Of a stretch of DNA of 64,000 bases, positions 35,332 to 45,965 are shown piece after piece. Source of the DNA: Helianthus annuus (taxonomy: Eukaryota; Streptophyta; Magnoliopsida; Asterales; Asteraceae). How positions within the stretch are numbered: the stretch's first letter is position 1; every line of letters begins with the position of its first letter. Under the pieces are notes generated by a model. That model saw only the letters and a list, made by a program, of their open reading frames with translations. It made no database searches and was not told the DNA's origin. The stretch spans positions 8,157,800-8,221,799 of the forward strand of contig NC_035435.2 in assembly GCF_002127325.2 (NCBI RefSeq), given 5' to 3'. A program made the position numbers and the translations under genes.

Positions 35332-36732
35332 AGGGAAGCTGTGTTAGAAGCTAACTATCCTCACGAGAAGCTAGGGGTAACTGAAGAGCAGTTATCCTAT
35401 GGCAAGGACGGAATTCTGAGATTGAACGGAAGGATATGGGTTCCTGTTTATGGAGGTCTTCGTGACGTTATCCTTCAGGAAGCCCACAATTCCCGATATT
35501 CCGTCCATCCTGGAGCTGATAAAATGTACCAGGACTTGAAGGCAAACTTTTGGTGGATAGGCTTGAAAAAGTCTATAGCCACCTATGTAGCAAAGTGCTT
35601 GACTTGTGCGCAAGTAAAGGCAGAACATCAAAAGCCGTCAGGCTTGCTACAACAGCCTAAACTTCCCGAGTGGAAATGGGAAATGGTGACGATGGATTTC
35701 ATCACCAAGTTGCCAAAGACAAAGAAGGGAAACGATACAATATGGGTAATAGTCGATAGACTGACTAAGTCAGCACATTTCCTACCCATAAAGGAAACTC
35801 ATAGCTCCGATATATTAGCCCAGTTGTTTGTAGACAAGATTGTAGCCCTTCATGGAGTGCCTGTGTCTATTATCTCTGATAGAGATACTAGGTACACATC
35901 ACACGTTTGGAAAAGTTTCCAACAATCTTTGGGCACACGTTTAAATTTCAGTACGACTTACCACCCTCAGACAGATGGACAGAGTGAGCGTACAATCCAA
36001 ACGTTAGAAGACATGCTTCGTGCATGTGCGATCGACTTAGGTGGCAGTTGGGATAACCACCTACCATTGGTCGAATTCTCCTATAACAATAGCTACCACA
36101 CAAGCATTAAGGCTGCACCTTTTGAAGCTCTATATGGTAGAAAGTGTAGAACGCCTGTTTGTTGGGCAGAAGTTAGAGATGTCCAAATGACAGGACCTGA
36201 TATAATATTTGAAACAACGGACAAGATTGTCCAAATTCGCCATCGATTGAAAGCTGCCCGAGACAGGCAGAAGAGCTACGCAGATTTGAAGCGTAAGCCT
36301 TTCAACTTCGAAGTAGGCGACAAAGTATTACTTAAGGTATCACCCTGGAAGGGGGTGATGCGATTCGGTAAGAAAGGCAAACTAAGCCCGAGATATATTG
36401 GACCTTTCGAGGCAATCGAACGTGTCGGATCGGTCGCCTACAAATTGAACTTACAGGAAGAGCTCAGTGGTATCCACAATGTGTTCCACATCTGTAACCT
36501 GAAGAAGTGTTTCGCTGACGAATCACTGGTTATACCGCATACAGATGTACACATCGACAAGAGCTTAAATTTCGTTGAAAAACCTGTGTCGATCGAGGAT
36601 CGACAGGTTAAGAAGCTTCGCAGGAAGTATATACCAATAGTGAAGGTAAAATGGGATGCCCGAAGAGGTCCCGAGTACACGTGGGAGGTAGAATCCACGA
36701 TAAAGGAGAAGTACCCTCAGTTATTTCAATAA
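35332..36732 (+). pseudogene. Element C integrase with chromodomain-like C-terminus
   Basis: Open from after the TAG to the natural TAA. It shows the HHCC finger ([13 protein letters not shown], then [13 protein letters not shown]), the first Asp in MDFITKLP (35695-35718), the second in [10 protein letters not shown] (about 35872-35900) and the Glu in [15 protein letters not shown]. It then has NYHTSI-type core residues, [16 protein letters not shown] (GPY/F module) and [15 protein letters not shown], a Tekay-type chromodomain end. All catalytic residues are present. It would insert cDNA into chromatin, probably heterochromatin. It follows a TAG-interrupted frame, so it is listed as a pseudogene. 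Confidence 0.93.
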
Positions 36733-36752
36733 ATCTCGAGGTCGAGATTTCT

Positions 36753-36768
36753 TTTAAGGGGGTCAGGA
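36753..36768 (+). other. Polypurine tract of element C
   Basis: TTTAAGGGGGTCAGGA abuts the 3' LTR start and would prime plus-strand DNA synthesis. Confidence 0.8.
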
Positions 36769-39700
36769 TGTAACACCTCGAAAATTTGTGTCCAATAAAT
36801 AAACAACACGTGTCACATACGACAAAAGTATTATAAACCCGGATTAAATTAAAAGATGTGTGGTAGGATTTTTTTAAGACATGTCGACATGTTAATTTAT
36901 ACCTCTGAACGACTTCTTCATTATAAATCCCAAGACCCTAGCATGATTAACAAACAACCATACCTTAATCCGGTGCTTACTAATGATAAAGGATGTCCAA
37001 GTTTACTAATTTGGATCCTATGAAAATTATGTTCAATAAACCATTTTTCATGAATTCCATCTTTGTGCAAACCAATGATACATTGTGATAGATAGATAAC
37101 TGTCCAAGCATGGGTTAAAGGCACTGTGCTGAAAATACCAACCAGGAATCGTGCATTGCAAGTTGTCCGTTCAAATCATGAAAGGTTATTTTTTTTTTTT
37201 TTTGCTTCTGACAAGAGCTTACGGACCGCAAGGGTCCTGCCTTACGGACCGTAAGGTGCGAAAGGTTAAAACATTTTCTCTGTTAAAGGCTTACGGACCG
37301 CAAGAGCCCTGCCTTACGGTCCGTAAGGGGTGCCTAGCGACAGTAAGTTGGCTGTTGGCTGTTATAACAGTTAAACCGACTTACCAAGATATTTTTGGGG
37401 ACATGGGCGACTCCTAACACTTCCTAGGCACTAGGATACACTTGTAAATGATCTGGATCACCCCATAGACTTAGTTGTCACCATCTTGGAGGATGTTGAA
37501 CACTATAAAAGGCCAATGAGTTGTAACATTGTGTTCACTCATCTTTCTGCAATCTTGGAGCTTCTCTGGAGCACAAGTGCCTTCTCTAAGCATCTCTAGT
37601 CATTCATTAGACTTCAGTAAGTATACTTAACCTTCCTTAGTTTAGTTTTTGCTTAGTTTTAGCTTAAAAGTCAATCTGTCGTAATTAACGATTGACTTAA
37701 CGATAAATCACAAATGATCCGGTGGTTTGTCGAATCAAAGGTAGTTATATGTTGGTAATTATGTGGGCATTAAACCCTTAAAAGGGCACCCTCTGATTCC
37801 CAATCTAACTAGTCCGAATGTCGAGTCAAACTTGCTTAGAAAAAAGTCAACAGAATGCTAAATTGCGATTTTATGCATAACCAGTAATGTAGATGGCGTG
37901 TAACATGTTTTAACACTCATACAACATGATAATAAGTATATTAACTAGTCTAAGCTTGTTTGATCCGACCATTTACTGTTTTGACCCGGTTCGGAACCGA
38001 GAGTCGCAAAACTTTGACTTTTGCTTTGACTTCAGTTATGACCCGTTATGGTATGATTTAGATATGCCTTAGGACTCTCTTAGGACCAGGTTACATGATG
38101 GTATAACCATCTGTGACCGGTTCGTTGTTTGTCCAAGTCTTTTGCACATTTCCGTTAAATGCTTAAAAGTTGACCGTAACGCCCTTTTTACTTTAAAACG
38201 AGAATTTTGGGCACGTGAAAGGACAATAACCTTAGTTACTGATTTCTAAGCATGTCCCTAAAATTTCACATCAATCCGAGGTCCAGAATAGGGGTTATGC
38301 TAATTAGCGCAATTACGGAAACTTTAGTAATTAAAAGGCGCAATTAGCATAAAACCTATCTAAACCCAAATTTCGACACCAAACCTTTTATACACTGATG
38401 TAAAATAATATTTTGAGATTTTTAAAGATTTTTAATTATTTTTAACCTGCTCATAACCTGCGGTTATGGCATCGGTTCGGTAAATACCGAATATACCCTT
38501 TTCGGGCATAACTTGAGTTCTACATGGTATTTTGACCCGATTCCAGTTGCTACTGATTCTAAATAATAAATAAAGTATTCTGGACTTTATAAACTGTTTG
38601 GAAAACTCAGTTTCCTGTAGAACTCAGAAACCTCCTTTATAATCTTTAAAAGTGACCGAAATACCCCTACGGGGCATATAATGGATTTAAACTCGTTACG
38701 GGCATTATGGAAGGTATCCTACTGATACCACAACCTCTTTAAAGCGTATTGACTTAGGAAACCTGTGTAGGACTCTTACGGTTACCCGTTACGCCTATTG
38801 CGCGCACGGTTCGGTTTATGTAACTAGTTTACATAAACTAGCCGAAACGGGTCAAACCTTATTGTTTTCACTTCAAAATCCAGAGTGTGGTTATTATACC
38901 CATATAAAACAGGTCTTCAAACTTGTTGGGTCCAAACCACATTCCATTCCCGGTTTTCGCCTTTCACGCGATTAAACCGTAATTATCCTTTGAAACTAAC
39001 CGGTCCAAGCTAAGGCTAGATTAAAGACCCGTTAGGATTCTAATAGGTTGTTATAAACCTTCGTTCCAGAATAGGAGCCCAGTAAAAGATACTTGCATTT
39101 GTTTGTTGAGGTTATTACTTGCTCAGGTAAATCCTTTTAACTTATTTTCCGTTATACGGGCTTGGGTTACGGTATTTAAAATACCGCTTGGTCGGGCAAT
39201 TGACCCCAACTCATTAGTAGTTGGGTATTATCAATGTGACCCATTTAAAAATTGGTTTTGTTGGCTTTACGCCTTTGGGAGCTTAATGACCATGTCTCGG
39301 ATATCCTTGGCATCATTTTACGAAATGGCCACGACCTCGACACACGGGTGTAGGCGTACACCCGTCATTGTGTCTATATTATAAAGGTATAACCGTTGGT
39401 TTTCCCGCCATGGCTTTATGCTTTGTGGCGTGTCTATTAGCCTTAAACCCGGCACGACTCGGGCGACCGAACGCATAGTGAACATGTAATTCTTTCACAA
39501 GATTAAATATGATTAATTATCCCAAGTTATAAAGAGTTTGTGCCTTGTGCATTCAAATCAATTTTATTAAACATTTTTACAAAAGTGTCGGTTGAATGTA
39601 TTTACCAGTGTAAACTGACGTATTTTCCCCAAAAGATTAAATGCAGGTTCTGTACGAAATAGGCTGGCCACTCCTTAGCATCGTTAGAGTCTCGCAAGCT

Positions 39701-39934
39701 TGGGATGCCAATATCTGTTGAACAATACTTCTATTTTTATTTTTGATCCCCTGTGGATTTATTTCGACTATTCGTGATACTTGGATATTACAATTGATGG
39801 TTGAAATATAATATCTATCTTTATGCTTCCGCTGTGCATTTAAATATTGTGGTTTGACTATATTGTTGCCAACTACGTCACGGTAATCCCCCACCGGACC
39901 CACCGGTGAAACACGTGGAAATCGGGGTGTGACA
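36769..39934 (+). repeat. 3' LTR of element C
   Basis: 3166 bp. The first 100 bases show seven differences from the 5' copy, with fewer later. The T-rich tract is shorter (37191-37203). The TATA box is at 37504-37511 and the four TTACGG modules are at 37216-37330. It ends GGGGTGTGACA before the gcgca duplication. Confidence 0.95.
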
Positions 39935-40048
39935 GCGCATCTTTGTAAATGGTTGGCCAATAAAATACTGAATCAAATACCTTTCGTGCGGTACTAGTGG
40001 CACCATGATGTCCTCCATATGGACCTTCATGTCATTGGCGGAGAATTC
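39935..40048 (-). pseudogene. Athila integrase N-terminal zinc-finger part
   Basis: The minus strand reads [14 protein letters not shown] and FYWPTI, then Tyr-Lys-Asp at the gcgca duplication. The two His residues of the HHCC finger are here, while the two Cys are in the segment ending at 26570. Element C therefore cut the finger in two. Confidence 0.85.
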
Positions 40049-40049
40049 T

Positions 40050-40860
40050 TCATGCTTCGCCACCATGGACACACCTTCGGATGAGTTGGTCAGCACACAT
40101 TTTGAAAAGATAAGGGTCTTCCCAAAAGTAATGCTTTACATCGGTAAAGAACTTCTTTCTTTGATGATGTGGCCATCCTTTGGTGACTATACCGCTAGCT
40201 AAGTAATTAGCGTAGTCAGCATACCATGGTTCTTGTCTGCTTTCCTCCATTTCCAAGGATTCTGTTGGAAATTTTTTGTTGATCTGTTCGTCCCTGGTTG
40301 CCTCCAAAGCTGGGTCTTCTAGGCGTGAAAGATGATCTGCAGCAGTGTTTTCTGCTCCTCTTTTGTCTTTGATTTCAATATCAAATTCTTGGAGGAGTAG
40401 AATCCATCTGATCAAACGTGGTTTCACGTCTTGTTTCTTGAAGAGGTATCGGATAGCTGCATGATCTATATAGACTACAGTTTTAGAAAGAACATGGTAA
40501 GAACGGAATTTATCAAAAGCAAATACCACAGCTAGTAACTCCTTTTCAGTAGTTGTGTAATTTTCTTGTGCATCATTAAGTGTTTTACTAGCATAATAAA
40601 TTAGGTGGAAATGTTTTTCTTTTCTTTGTCCCAAGACTGCTCCAACAGCAAAGTCACTTGCATCACACATGATTTCGATAGGTAATTTCCAATCAGGTGC
40701 TATCATGATAGGTGCATTGACTAGCATTTCCTTGAGGGTTAGAAATGCTTGATTGCAATCCTTGTCAAAGATGACAGGTGCATCTTTTTCAAGTAATTTT
40801 GTTAGAGGTCTTGAAATTTTTGAAAAGTCCTTGATAAACCTTCTATAAAATCCGGCAGCC
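40050..40860 (-). pseudogene. Athila RNase H and RT C-terminus
   Basis: The frame at 40050-40727 begins inside RNase H with [50 protein letters not shown] and ADHLSRLED, all typical of Athila. Upstream it overlaps [12 protein letters not shown], separated from the main RT frame by a one-base deletion near 40858-40862. The remaining linker to integrase is intact up to HGGEA. Confidence 0.88.
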
Positions 40861-41590
40861 CTAGGAAACTTCTGATTGCTCTAACGGAGGAGGGTGGAGG
40901 TAATCGAGAAATAGTGTCTACTTTTGCTCGATCAACTTCCATTCCTTCGCTCGAGATTTTGTGACCGAGTACTATTCCCTCTGTTACCATGAAATGGCAT
41001 TTTTCCCAGTTAAGGGCGAGGTTAGTTTCCTCACATCGGGATAGCATTCGTTCGAGGTTATCGAGGCATTGGTCATATGAATCTCCAAAGATAGAAAAGT
41101 CGTCCATGAAGACTTCCATTGTTTTTTCTATCATATCATGGAAAATGGCCACCATACAACGTCGGAATGTTGCAGGTGCATTACATAGACCAAATGGCAT
41201 GCGTCGATAGGCGAAAGTTCCATAGGGGCATGTGAAAGTCGTCTTTTCTTGGTCTTCAGGTGCTATCGGAATTTGAAAATAACCTGAAAAAACATCCAAG
41301 AAACAGTAAAATTTATGACCGGATAGTCGTTCTAACATTTGATCAATGAAGGGTAAAGGAAAGTGATTTTTCCTCGTTGCTTCATTTAATCGTCTATAGT
41401 CTATACAAACTCTCCATCCTGTGACGGTTCTTGTTGTTAATTCATTCTTTTCATTAGTTATTACCGTCATACCTCCTTTCTTCGGGACTACTTGGACGGG
41501 ACTTACCCATGGACTATCGGAGATAGGATAGATTAGTCCGGCGTCAAGTAGTTTGATGACCTCATTTTTAACCACTTCTTGCACATTGGG
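40802..41590 (-). pseudogene. Athila reverse transcriptase
   Basis: Motifs in order are VVKNEVIKLLDAGLIYPISD, WVSPVQVVPKKGGMTV, WRVCIDYRRLNEATRK, MPFGLCNAPATFRRCM and the catalytic FMDDFSIFG (codons at 41099-41110). Then come LNWEKCHFMV and RSFLG, where a one-base deletion shifts the frame. Upstream, at about 41609-41614, a TAA stands where the Q of the PQRRVNPN entry motif region is expected. The family is Athila by the KKGGMTV insertion and FMDD signature. Confidence 0.9.
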
Positions 41591-41608
41591 ATTTACTCTA
41601 CGTTGTGG

Positions 41609-42840
41609 TTATATTACCGTTTTGTAGTCATCATTCATTAAAATTTTGTGCGTGCACATGGAAGGACTTATTCCTTTAATATCTACAAGCTTCCAAGCGA
41701 TCGCATTTTTGTGTTTTCTAAGAAGACTGATTAATTTTTCTTTTTCTATGCTACTTAATTTAGACGAAATAATTATAGGTAAATTACCATCTTTGTCTAG
41801 AAAAGCATATTCCAAACCTTTCGGAAGCTCTTTGAGCTCAATGGGTGGGTCTTTAGGAGACACCTTATTTTGTGGCTCATCTAGATCAAGAACTTTAAAG
41901 GTTTGTTCTATGGCGACCTCTTCTTCAACAAAGTGGTCAACTTCTTCACTTGTATCGGGTGGTTCATCTTCATCTTCAATTAGGTGGTCATTATTGCCAA
42001 AAGGATATTTCATTGAACGCTCAAGATCTATGCTCCTTTTGAATGCCCCTAACTGAAGAGGCAGATTGTTAAACTTCCGGTTTTTCAAAGCTTCATGAGT
42101 TTTTACAAAAGGTTTTCCCAAGACTAGAGGAGTGTCATCGAGGATGACAAAGTCGGTTGGAATAACCATTTGATTTGTTTGAACCAAAACATCCTCAACC
42201 ACACCGATTGATTTTATTACTTTCCGATTAGATAGAAAAATGGGTATTTGAAGTGGAGAAAAATCACTAATACTTAATTTTTCAAAAACGTAGTTAGGCA
42301 TTATGTTAAAACAAAGATCTTTATCAATGGTGACATTACTAATAAATGAATTTTGAAAAAAACATGGAACCGGTGTAATGTTAATTTCAAAAGGATCTTC
42401 TTTTATTAGTAAAGTTTGATCATTAGTTAACTTAACACTTACCATTTCTTCAATTTTAGTGTTAGTGTTTAACTCTTTTAAAAACTTAGCATAAGTGGTT
42501 ACTAAACAATGATTTTCAAAAGAAGGTGACAAGAGATTAATTTCTTCAAAATTAGATTCTTCTTGAATTTTAACGTTATCGGCCTCACCTTTTTCGTTGT
42601 TTAGCTCATGTGTCGGTTTTTCACTTATTTGTTCTTCCATTTTTAATTCCTTATTTATCGTTTCTTCCCTTTTTAATTCTTCTCTCGCGCGGGACTCCAC
42701 TTCCCTTGCGCGAGATTCTTTTATGCATCTTTCGATAAATTTAAGGTTTTCTATTATTCTATCGGCTATGTCGGTGATAGAGTAAGGATCGGGATCCTCA
42801 TAGCTTGAATCCGGTTGTTCGATCCTTGGTTCCTCATAGT
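41609..42840 (-). pseudogene. Athila gag tail and protease-like region
   Basis: This is one open frame. From the gag side it reads ITDIADRIIENLKFIERCIK, a Glu/Lys-rich helix, then NHCLVTTYAKFLKELNTN. The protease-like part follows, with FISNVTIDKDLCFNIMPNYVFEKL, FVILDDTPLVLGKPFVKTHEAL and later KLISLLRKHKNAIAWKLVDIKGISPSMC, which leads into RT. The expected D-x-G-A catalytic motif before the NIMP part is not seen, so the protease is probably dead. The ATG at 42700 is only an internal Met. Confidence 0.75.
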
Positions 42841-43269
42841 ACCCATATGAAGTAGATGGTTCACCCCATTGTTCTTCATTGTAAGCATATGATGGATAAG
42901 GGTCGAAATTTTGTTCTTCATAGTACTCATATGAGGTGGGTTGTTCACACCATGGTTCCTCATAATAAGCGTATGAAGGTGGTGGCTCATATCTTGAGTC
43001 CTCAAAGTATGAGTATGAAGGTTCATACCTTGGTTCATCAAAATATGAGTATGAGGGAGAAGGCTCATACCTTTGGTCTTCATAGGATGTGTATGAAGTC
43101 GATGGCTCGTACCTTGGCTCCTCATAATAGTTGTATGAAGTGGATAGTTGAAATAAGCTACAATATTGGCCGAGTGCGGGTTACCACAATTAGTGCAATA
43201 GTCTCTCATATAATCATCATCCTCATAGGTGTAGTTGTAACCTCCTGAGTATTGATCCATAAGAATCAC
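42841..43269 (-). pseudogene. Athila gag remnant: zinc-knuckle-like start and Tyr-rich repeats
   Basis: A Met at about 43260 opens MDQYSGGYNYTYEDDDYMRDY, followed by CTNCGNPHSA, a CX2CX3H knuckle start. The frame then shifts near 43160, after which nine or so repeats of the type YEEPRYEPSTSY (13-16 residues) run to 42800. The gag capsid core, usually hundreds of residues, is absent: only 400 bases separate this Met from the PBS. This is either a deletion or a family with an unusually short gag. I cannot tell which without related copies. Confidence 0.65.
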
Positions 43270-43660
43270 TCAACAGACCACAACTGAATCTCGGGACCAG
43301 AAAACAAAAACAAAGACGGAAACAGAAGCTGGACACGGCCCCGTGTTCAGTGGACACGGCCCCGTGTTCAGGGTCTGTATCTGGGCGTTTTAATTAAAGT
43401 TACTGGTCTCGTTGGACACGGGGGCGTGTTTAGTGAGTACGGCCCCGTGTTCAGACTCTGTATCTGGGTATCTAACTAAAAGTATGCAGCACGGCCCCGT
43501 GTTCAGTGAACACGGCCCCGTGTTCAGTGAACATGGCCCCGTGTTCAGGCTACTGTAAATGCAAACTAAACTAAAATGCAGAAAAATATGCGCACGTTTT
43601 AAAAAGGTTTTGAAAAATTGATTAGGCCGTTGATTTTAAGCTTTCTTAAAATCCTTGTGT
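43270..43660 (-). other. Short leader of Athila element G with GC-rich dyads
   Basis: About 390 bases with no gene. It holds at least seven CACGGCCCCGTG-type dyads at 43330-43372, 43414-43455 and 43488-43552, many followed by TTCAG and spaced about 21-23 bases apart within a pair. Confidence 0.75.
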
Positions 43661-43677
43661 CTCCGGCAGCGGCGCCA
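43661..43677 (-). other. Primer-binding site of Athila element G (Asp tRNA)
   Basis: The minus strand reads TGGCGCCGCTGCCGGAG, close to the complement of plant tRNA-Asp 3' end (one to two differences) and six bases from the LTR. Athila elements use tRNA-Asp. Confidence 0.8.
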
Positions 43678-43683
43678 AAAACT

Positions 43684-45376
43684 TGATGTGTGTTAGTGTA
43701 TATATGTTTTAGGTATATATTTTAAGCCCTTTTTACACTTTAGCCAAGTTTTAAATTTATAAAACACGATATTTACTAACACTAAACACACATATGGGCA
43801 AGTGTACCCATCGTGGACGTAGTATAGTGTTGGTAAGATACCGAGGTCGTCCAAGGACACAAGAGCTTTTAGTACCGGTTTATCCTCAACGTCTAATCAA
43901 ATCAAAATGTTAGAAAAAAGATTTTTAAACTAAGAAAATAAAACTAACTAAATGCTGAAAAATAAAATAAAAATAAAAACAGATAGACAAGATGAATCAC
44001 TTGGACCCGACTCGTGTGTTAGTATAACCTTTGATTATTTTCGCACTTTTGCACTTGTTTAAGAGATTATCTTAGTTATTGTAGTAGGCCCCTCTTTTGA
44101 AGGCGACGTTACCCTCAACCCAGTAGTTTGAGTTAGCAAAGATACAATCCTAACGGGTCGGATTATTGAAAGATAATTGATTAAGTTATTAATGCAAATT
44201 ATGGTTGGCCCCTCTTTTGGAGGTGACGTTACCCTCGACTAAGTAGTCTGAGTCAGCAGGGATACAGTCCTAAATAGCCGGGTTATAGTATTAATAGTAG
44301 TTAACTTATGAGGGGATTAAAGAGTTTGGACCCCCGCCATCCAATACCTTTGGGTATTGAAAGAGGTCCTACTAAATTTGACCCAGGTCCCTTGCAGGAC
44401 CTCTAAACGCTGAACAAGGGCAAGACCCTTACCAAACCGTTCCCTTAACCCCCGACCAGGTAGCCAACATACCTCCATATAGATGTGGAGATATGAATGG
44501 TGAAAATCTTTTATTTTATATAGACAGTAAAATAATGCCAAGAGACCACGGACAAACGATAAGGAAGAATCACCTTCAACATAAGAAACTAGTTATTAAA
44601 GTCATTAATACAAAACCAATTAAAAAGTGCAAAAGATTAAAAATAAAAAGCATTATACTAAACACTTGTCTTCACCAAGTGATGTATGAGACTTAGGAAA
44701 ACATGGCCTTGATTGTCAAGAACTCTTACGATCAATCTTGGATCCCGAGACGACTCACACACTCTATGATGGACAACGGATGATGGTGGTGGATGATGGT
44801 GTTGTGATGGTGGTGGGTGGTGGATGAAGTGTGAGAGAGGTGGTGTGCCAAGGGATGAGTTGCAATGGCTCCAAGCACTCCTATTTATAGGCTGAACAAA
44901 AGCCTGGGCACGGCCCCGTGTCCGCTGGGCACGGCCCCGTGCCCGTCTGACACTATCTCTCCTCATTAATTGTAATTCGCAATTACAATTAATGCATTTG
45001 CAGTACTTTGGGCACGCCCACGTGTTCACTGGGCACGGCCCTGTGGTGAGCAATAGAAGCTTCTACAGGTTTGTCTTTTCTGCTCCTTCTTGGGCATGGC
45101 CCCGTGCTCGCTGAGCAAGGGGCGTGTTCAGTCTTCTGCCTTCTCTGTTTTGCTTGGGAGGATGCTGTCGAGGGGCCGGGCAGTCCACTTTTGTTCCCTT
45201 TCTTGTATTTATGTTAGATTTAGCTGTCTTTTTGCTTCTTTTGTTAATTTGAGCTCATTTAATCCTGAAAACACAAAGGGAAGAAAAAAATACACTTTTT
45301 CCAACATTAGTACTTAAAAAGGGTTAGGTTTATGCCTCATTTGATGTAATTTATATGTTGCATTTTACACACATCA
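43684..45376 (-). repeat. 5' LTR of Athila element G
   Basis: 1693 bp, TGATGTGTGT...ACACACATCA. The 130-bp tandem duplication is at 44084 and 44214. The TATA box is on the minus strand at 44882-44889. It lacks the extra AGGTTTGTC copy of the other LTR. Confidence 0.93.
44882..44889 (-). promoter_or_regulatory. TATA box of Athila 5' LTR
   Basis: The minus strand reads TATAAATAG, followed downstream by the paired CACGGCCCCGTG dyads in the probable transcribed region. Confidence 0.6.
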
Positions 45377-45381
45377 CACAC

Positions 45382-45965
45382 ACACTACCCGCCAAAACCT
45401 TGGGGTTTCGCCATGATTACCCCGACGAAACATTGGAGTTTCGTCCAATGGGGTTTCGCCGATAAAGGGCTCTCGGCCCATGTGTGGCCAATAGTGTTTA
45501 GGTTATAAGAATTGTGTTTTGGCAGCATAAGTTACGTAAGTTATTTTCTTGTTTAGTGAAACCCTAGACACTTTCTACTTTCCCTTGTAAACAACGGCTG
45601 CATCTATCCTTCTCCTCGGAGTTCTCTTGCACTTTCGTGATTATCCCATTGACCGGTTAGCATCCTATCTATATTAGATTCAAGTCCTTGTTATATTCGA
45701 TTGTAATTTGGTTGAATTATTGATAATTGCCATCAAAACCTGTTGAGTATGATCTGAAATTGTGAATAAGGGTTACCGTTTGTGTCGAGTTATGTGACGG
45801 GTTTGAATGATTAAATCCTGTTAATGTGAAATCATGTGTGCTGTTGATGTTGTGATTATGTATCCTATTGATGATGTAATTATGTGTATGATGATTAACC
45901 GACACGATGATTATATGTCTTTTCGGAGATATTATGTGATTAGGGTTTCAAGTTGATGATTAAAA
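45382..45965 (+). repeat. 3' LTR of element B, right part
   Basis: The sequence continues from 20045 across the cacac duplication. It shares with the D LTRs phrases such as GACGAAAC/GTTTCGCC and GACCGGTTAGCAT, showing a related LTR family in opposite orientation. No LTR end is seen; it is cut at about 45964 by the scrambled D1 junction. No gene is present. Confidence 0.7.

Larger units (their letters stand above)
26571..39934 (+). mobile_element. Element C: Tekay/Del-like chromovirus inserted in Athila integrase
   Basis: LTRs of 3180 bp (26571-29750) and 3166 bp (36769-39934) start TGTAACACCTCG and end GGGGTGTGACA. The target duplication gcgca is perfect (26566-26570 and 39935-39939). The plus-strand order is PBS, extra ORF, minisatellite, gag, PR, RT, RNase H, integrase with chromodomain-like end, polypurine tract. 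gag and pol are one reading frame from 32161 to 36732, broken only by three nonsense codons. LTRs differ by a few percent by eye, so insertion is older than that of F. Confidence 0.95.
20046..45376 (-). mobile_element. Element G: Athila-lineage Ty3/gypsy retrotransposon (hosts element C)
   Basis: LTRs at 20046-21765 and 43684-45376 have ends TGATGTGTGT...ACACACATCA (the first T is A in the left copy). A perfect 5-bp target duplication cacac flanks it (20041-20045 and 45377-45381). On the minus strand the order is LTR, Asp-tRNA PBS, short gag remnant, PR, RT, RNase H, integrase, spacer, env-like ORF, polypurine tract and LTR. This order, the tRNA-Asp primer and RT motifs such as FMDDFSIFG are Athila features. 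Without element C it is about 12 kb. It has several stops and frameshifts. Confidence 0.92.

Noticed and set aside
42856..43248. 130-codon plus-strand ORF rich in His and Met
   Set aside because: It is the reverse reading of the Tyr-rich gag repeats of the Athila element.
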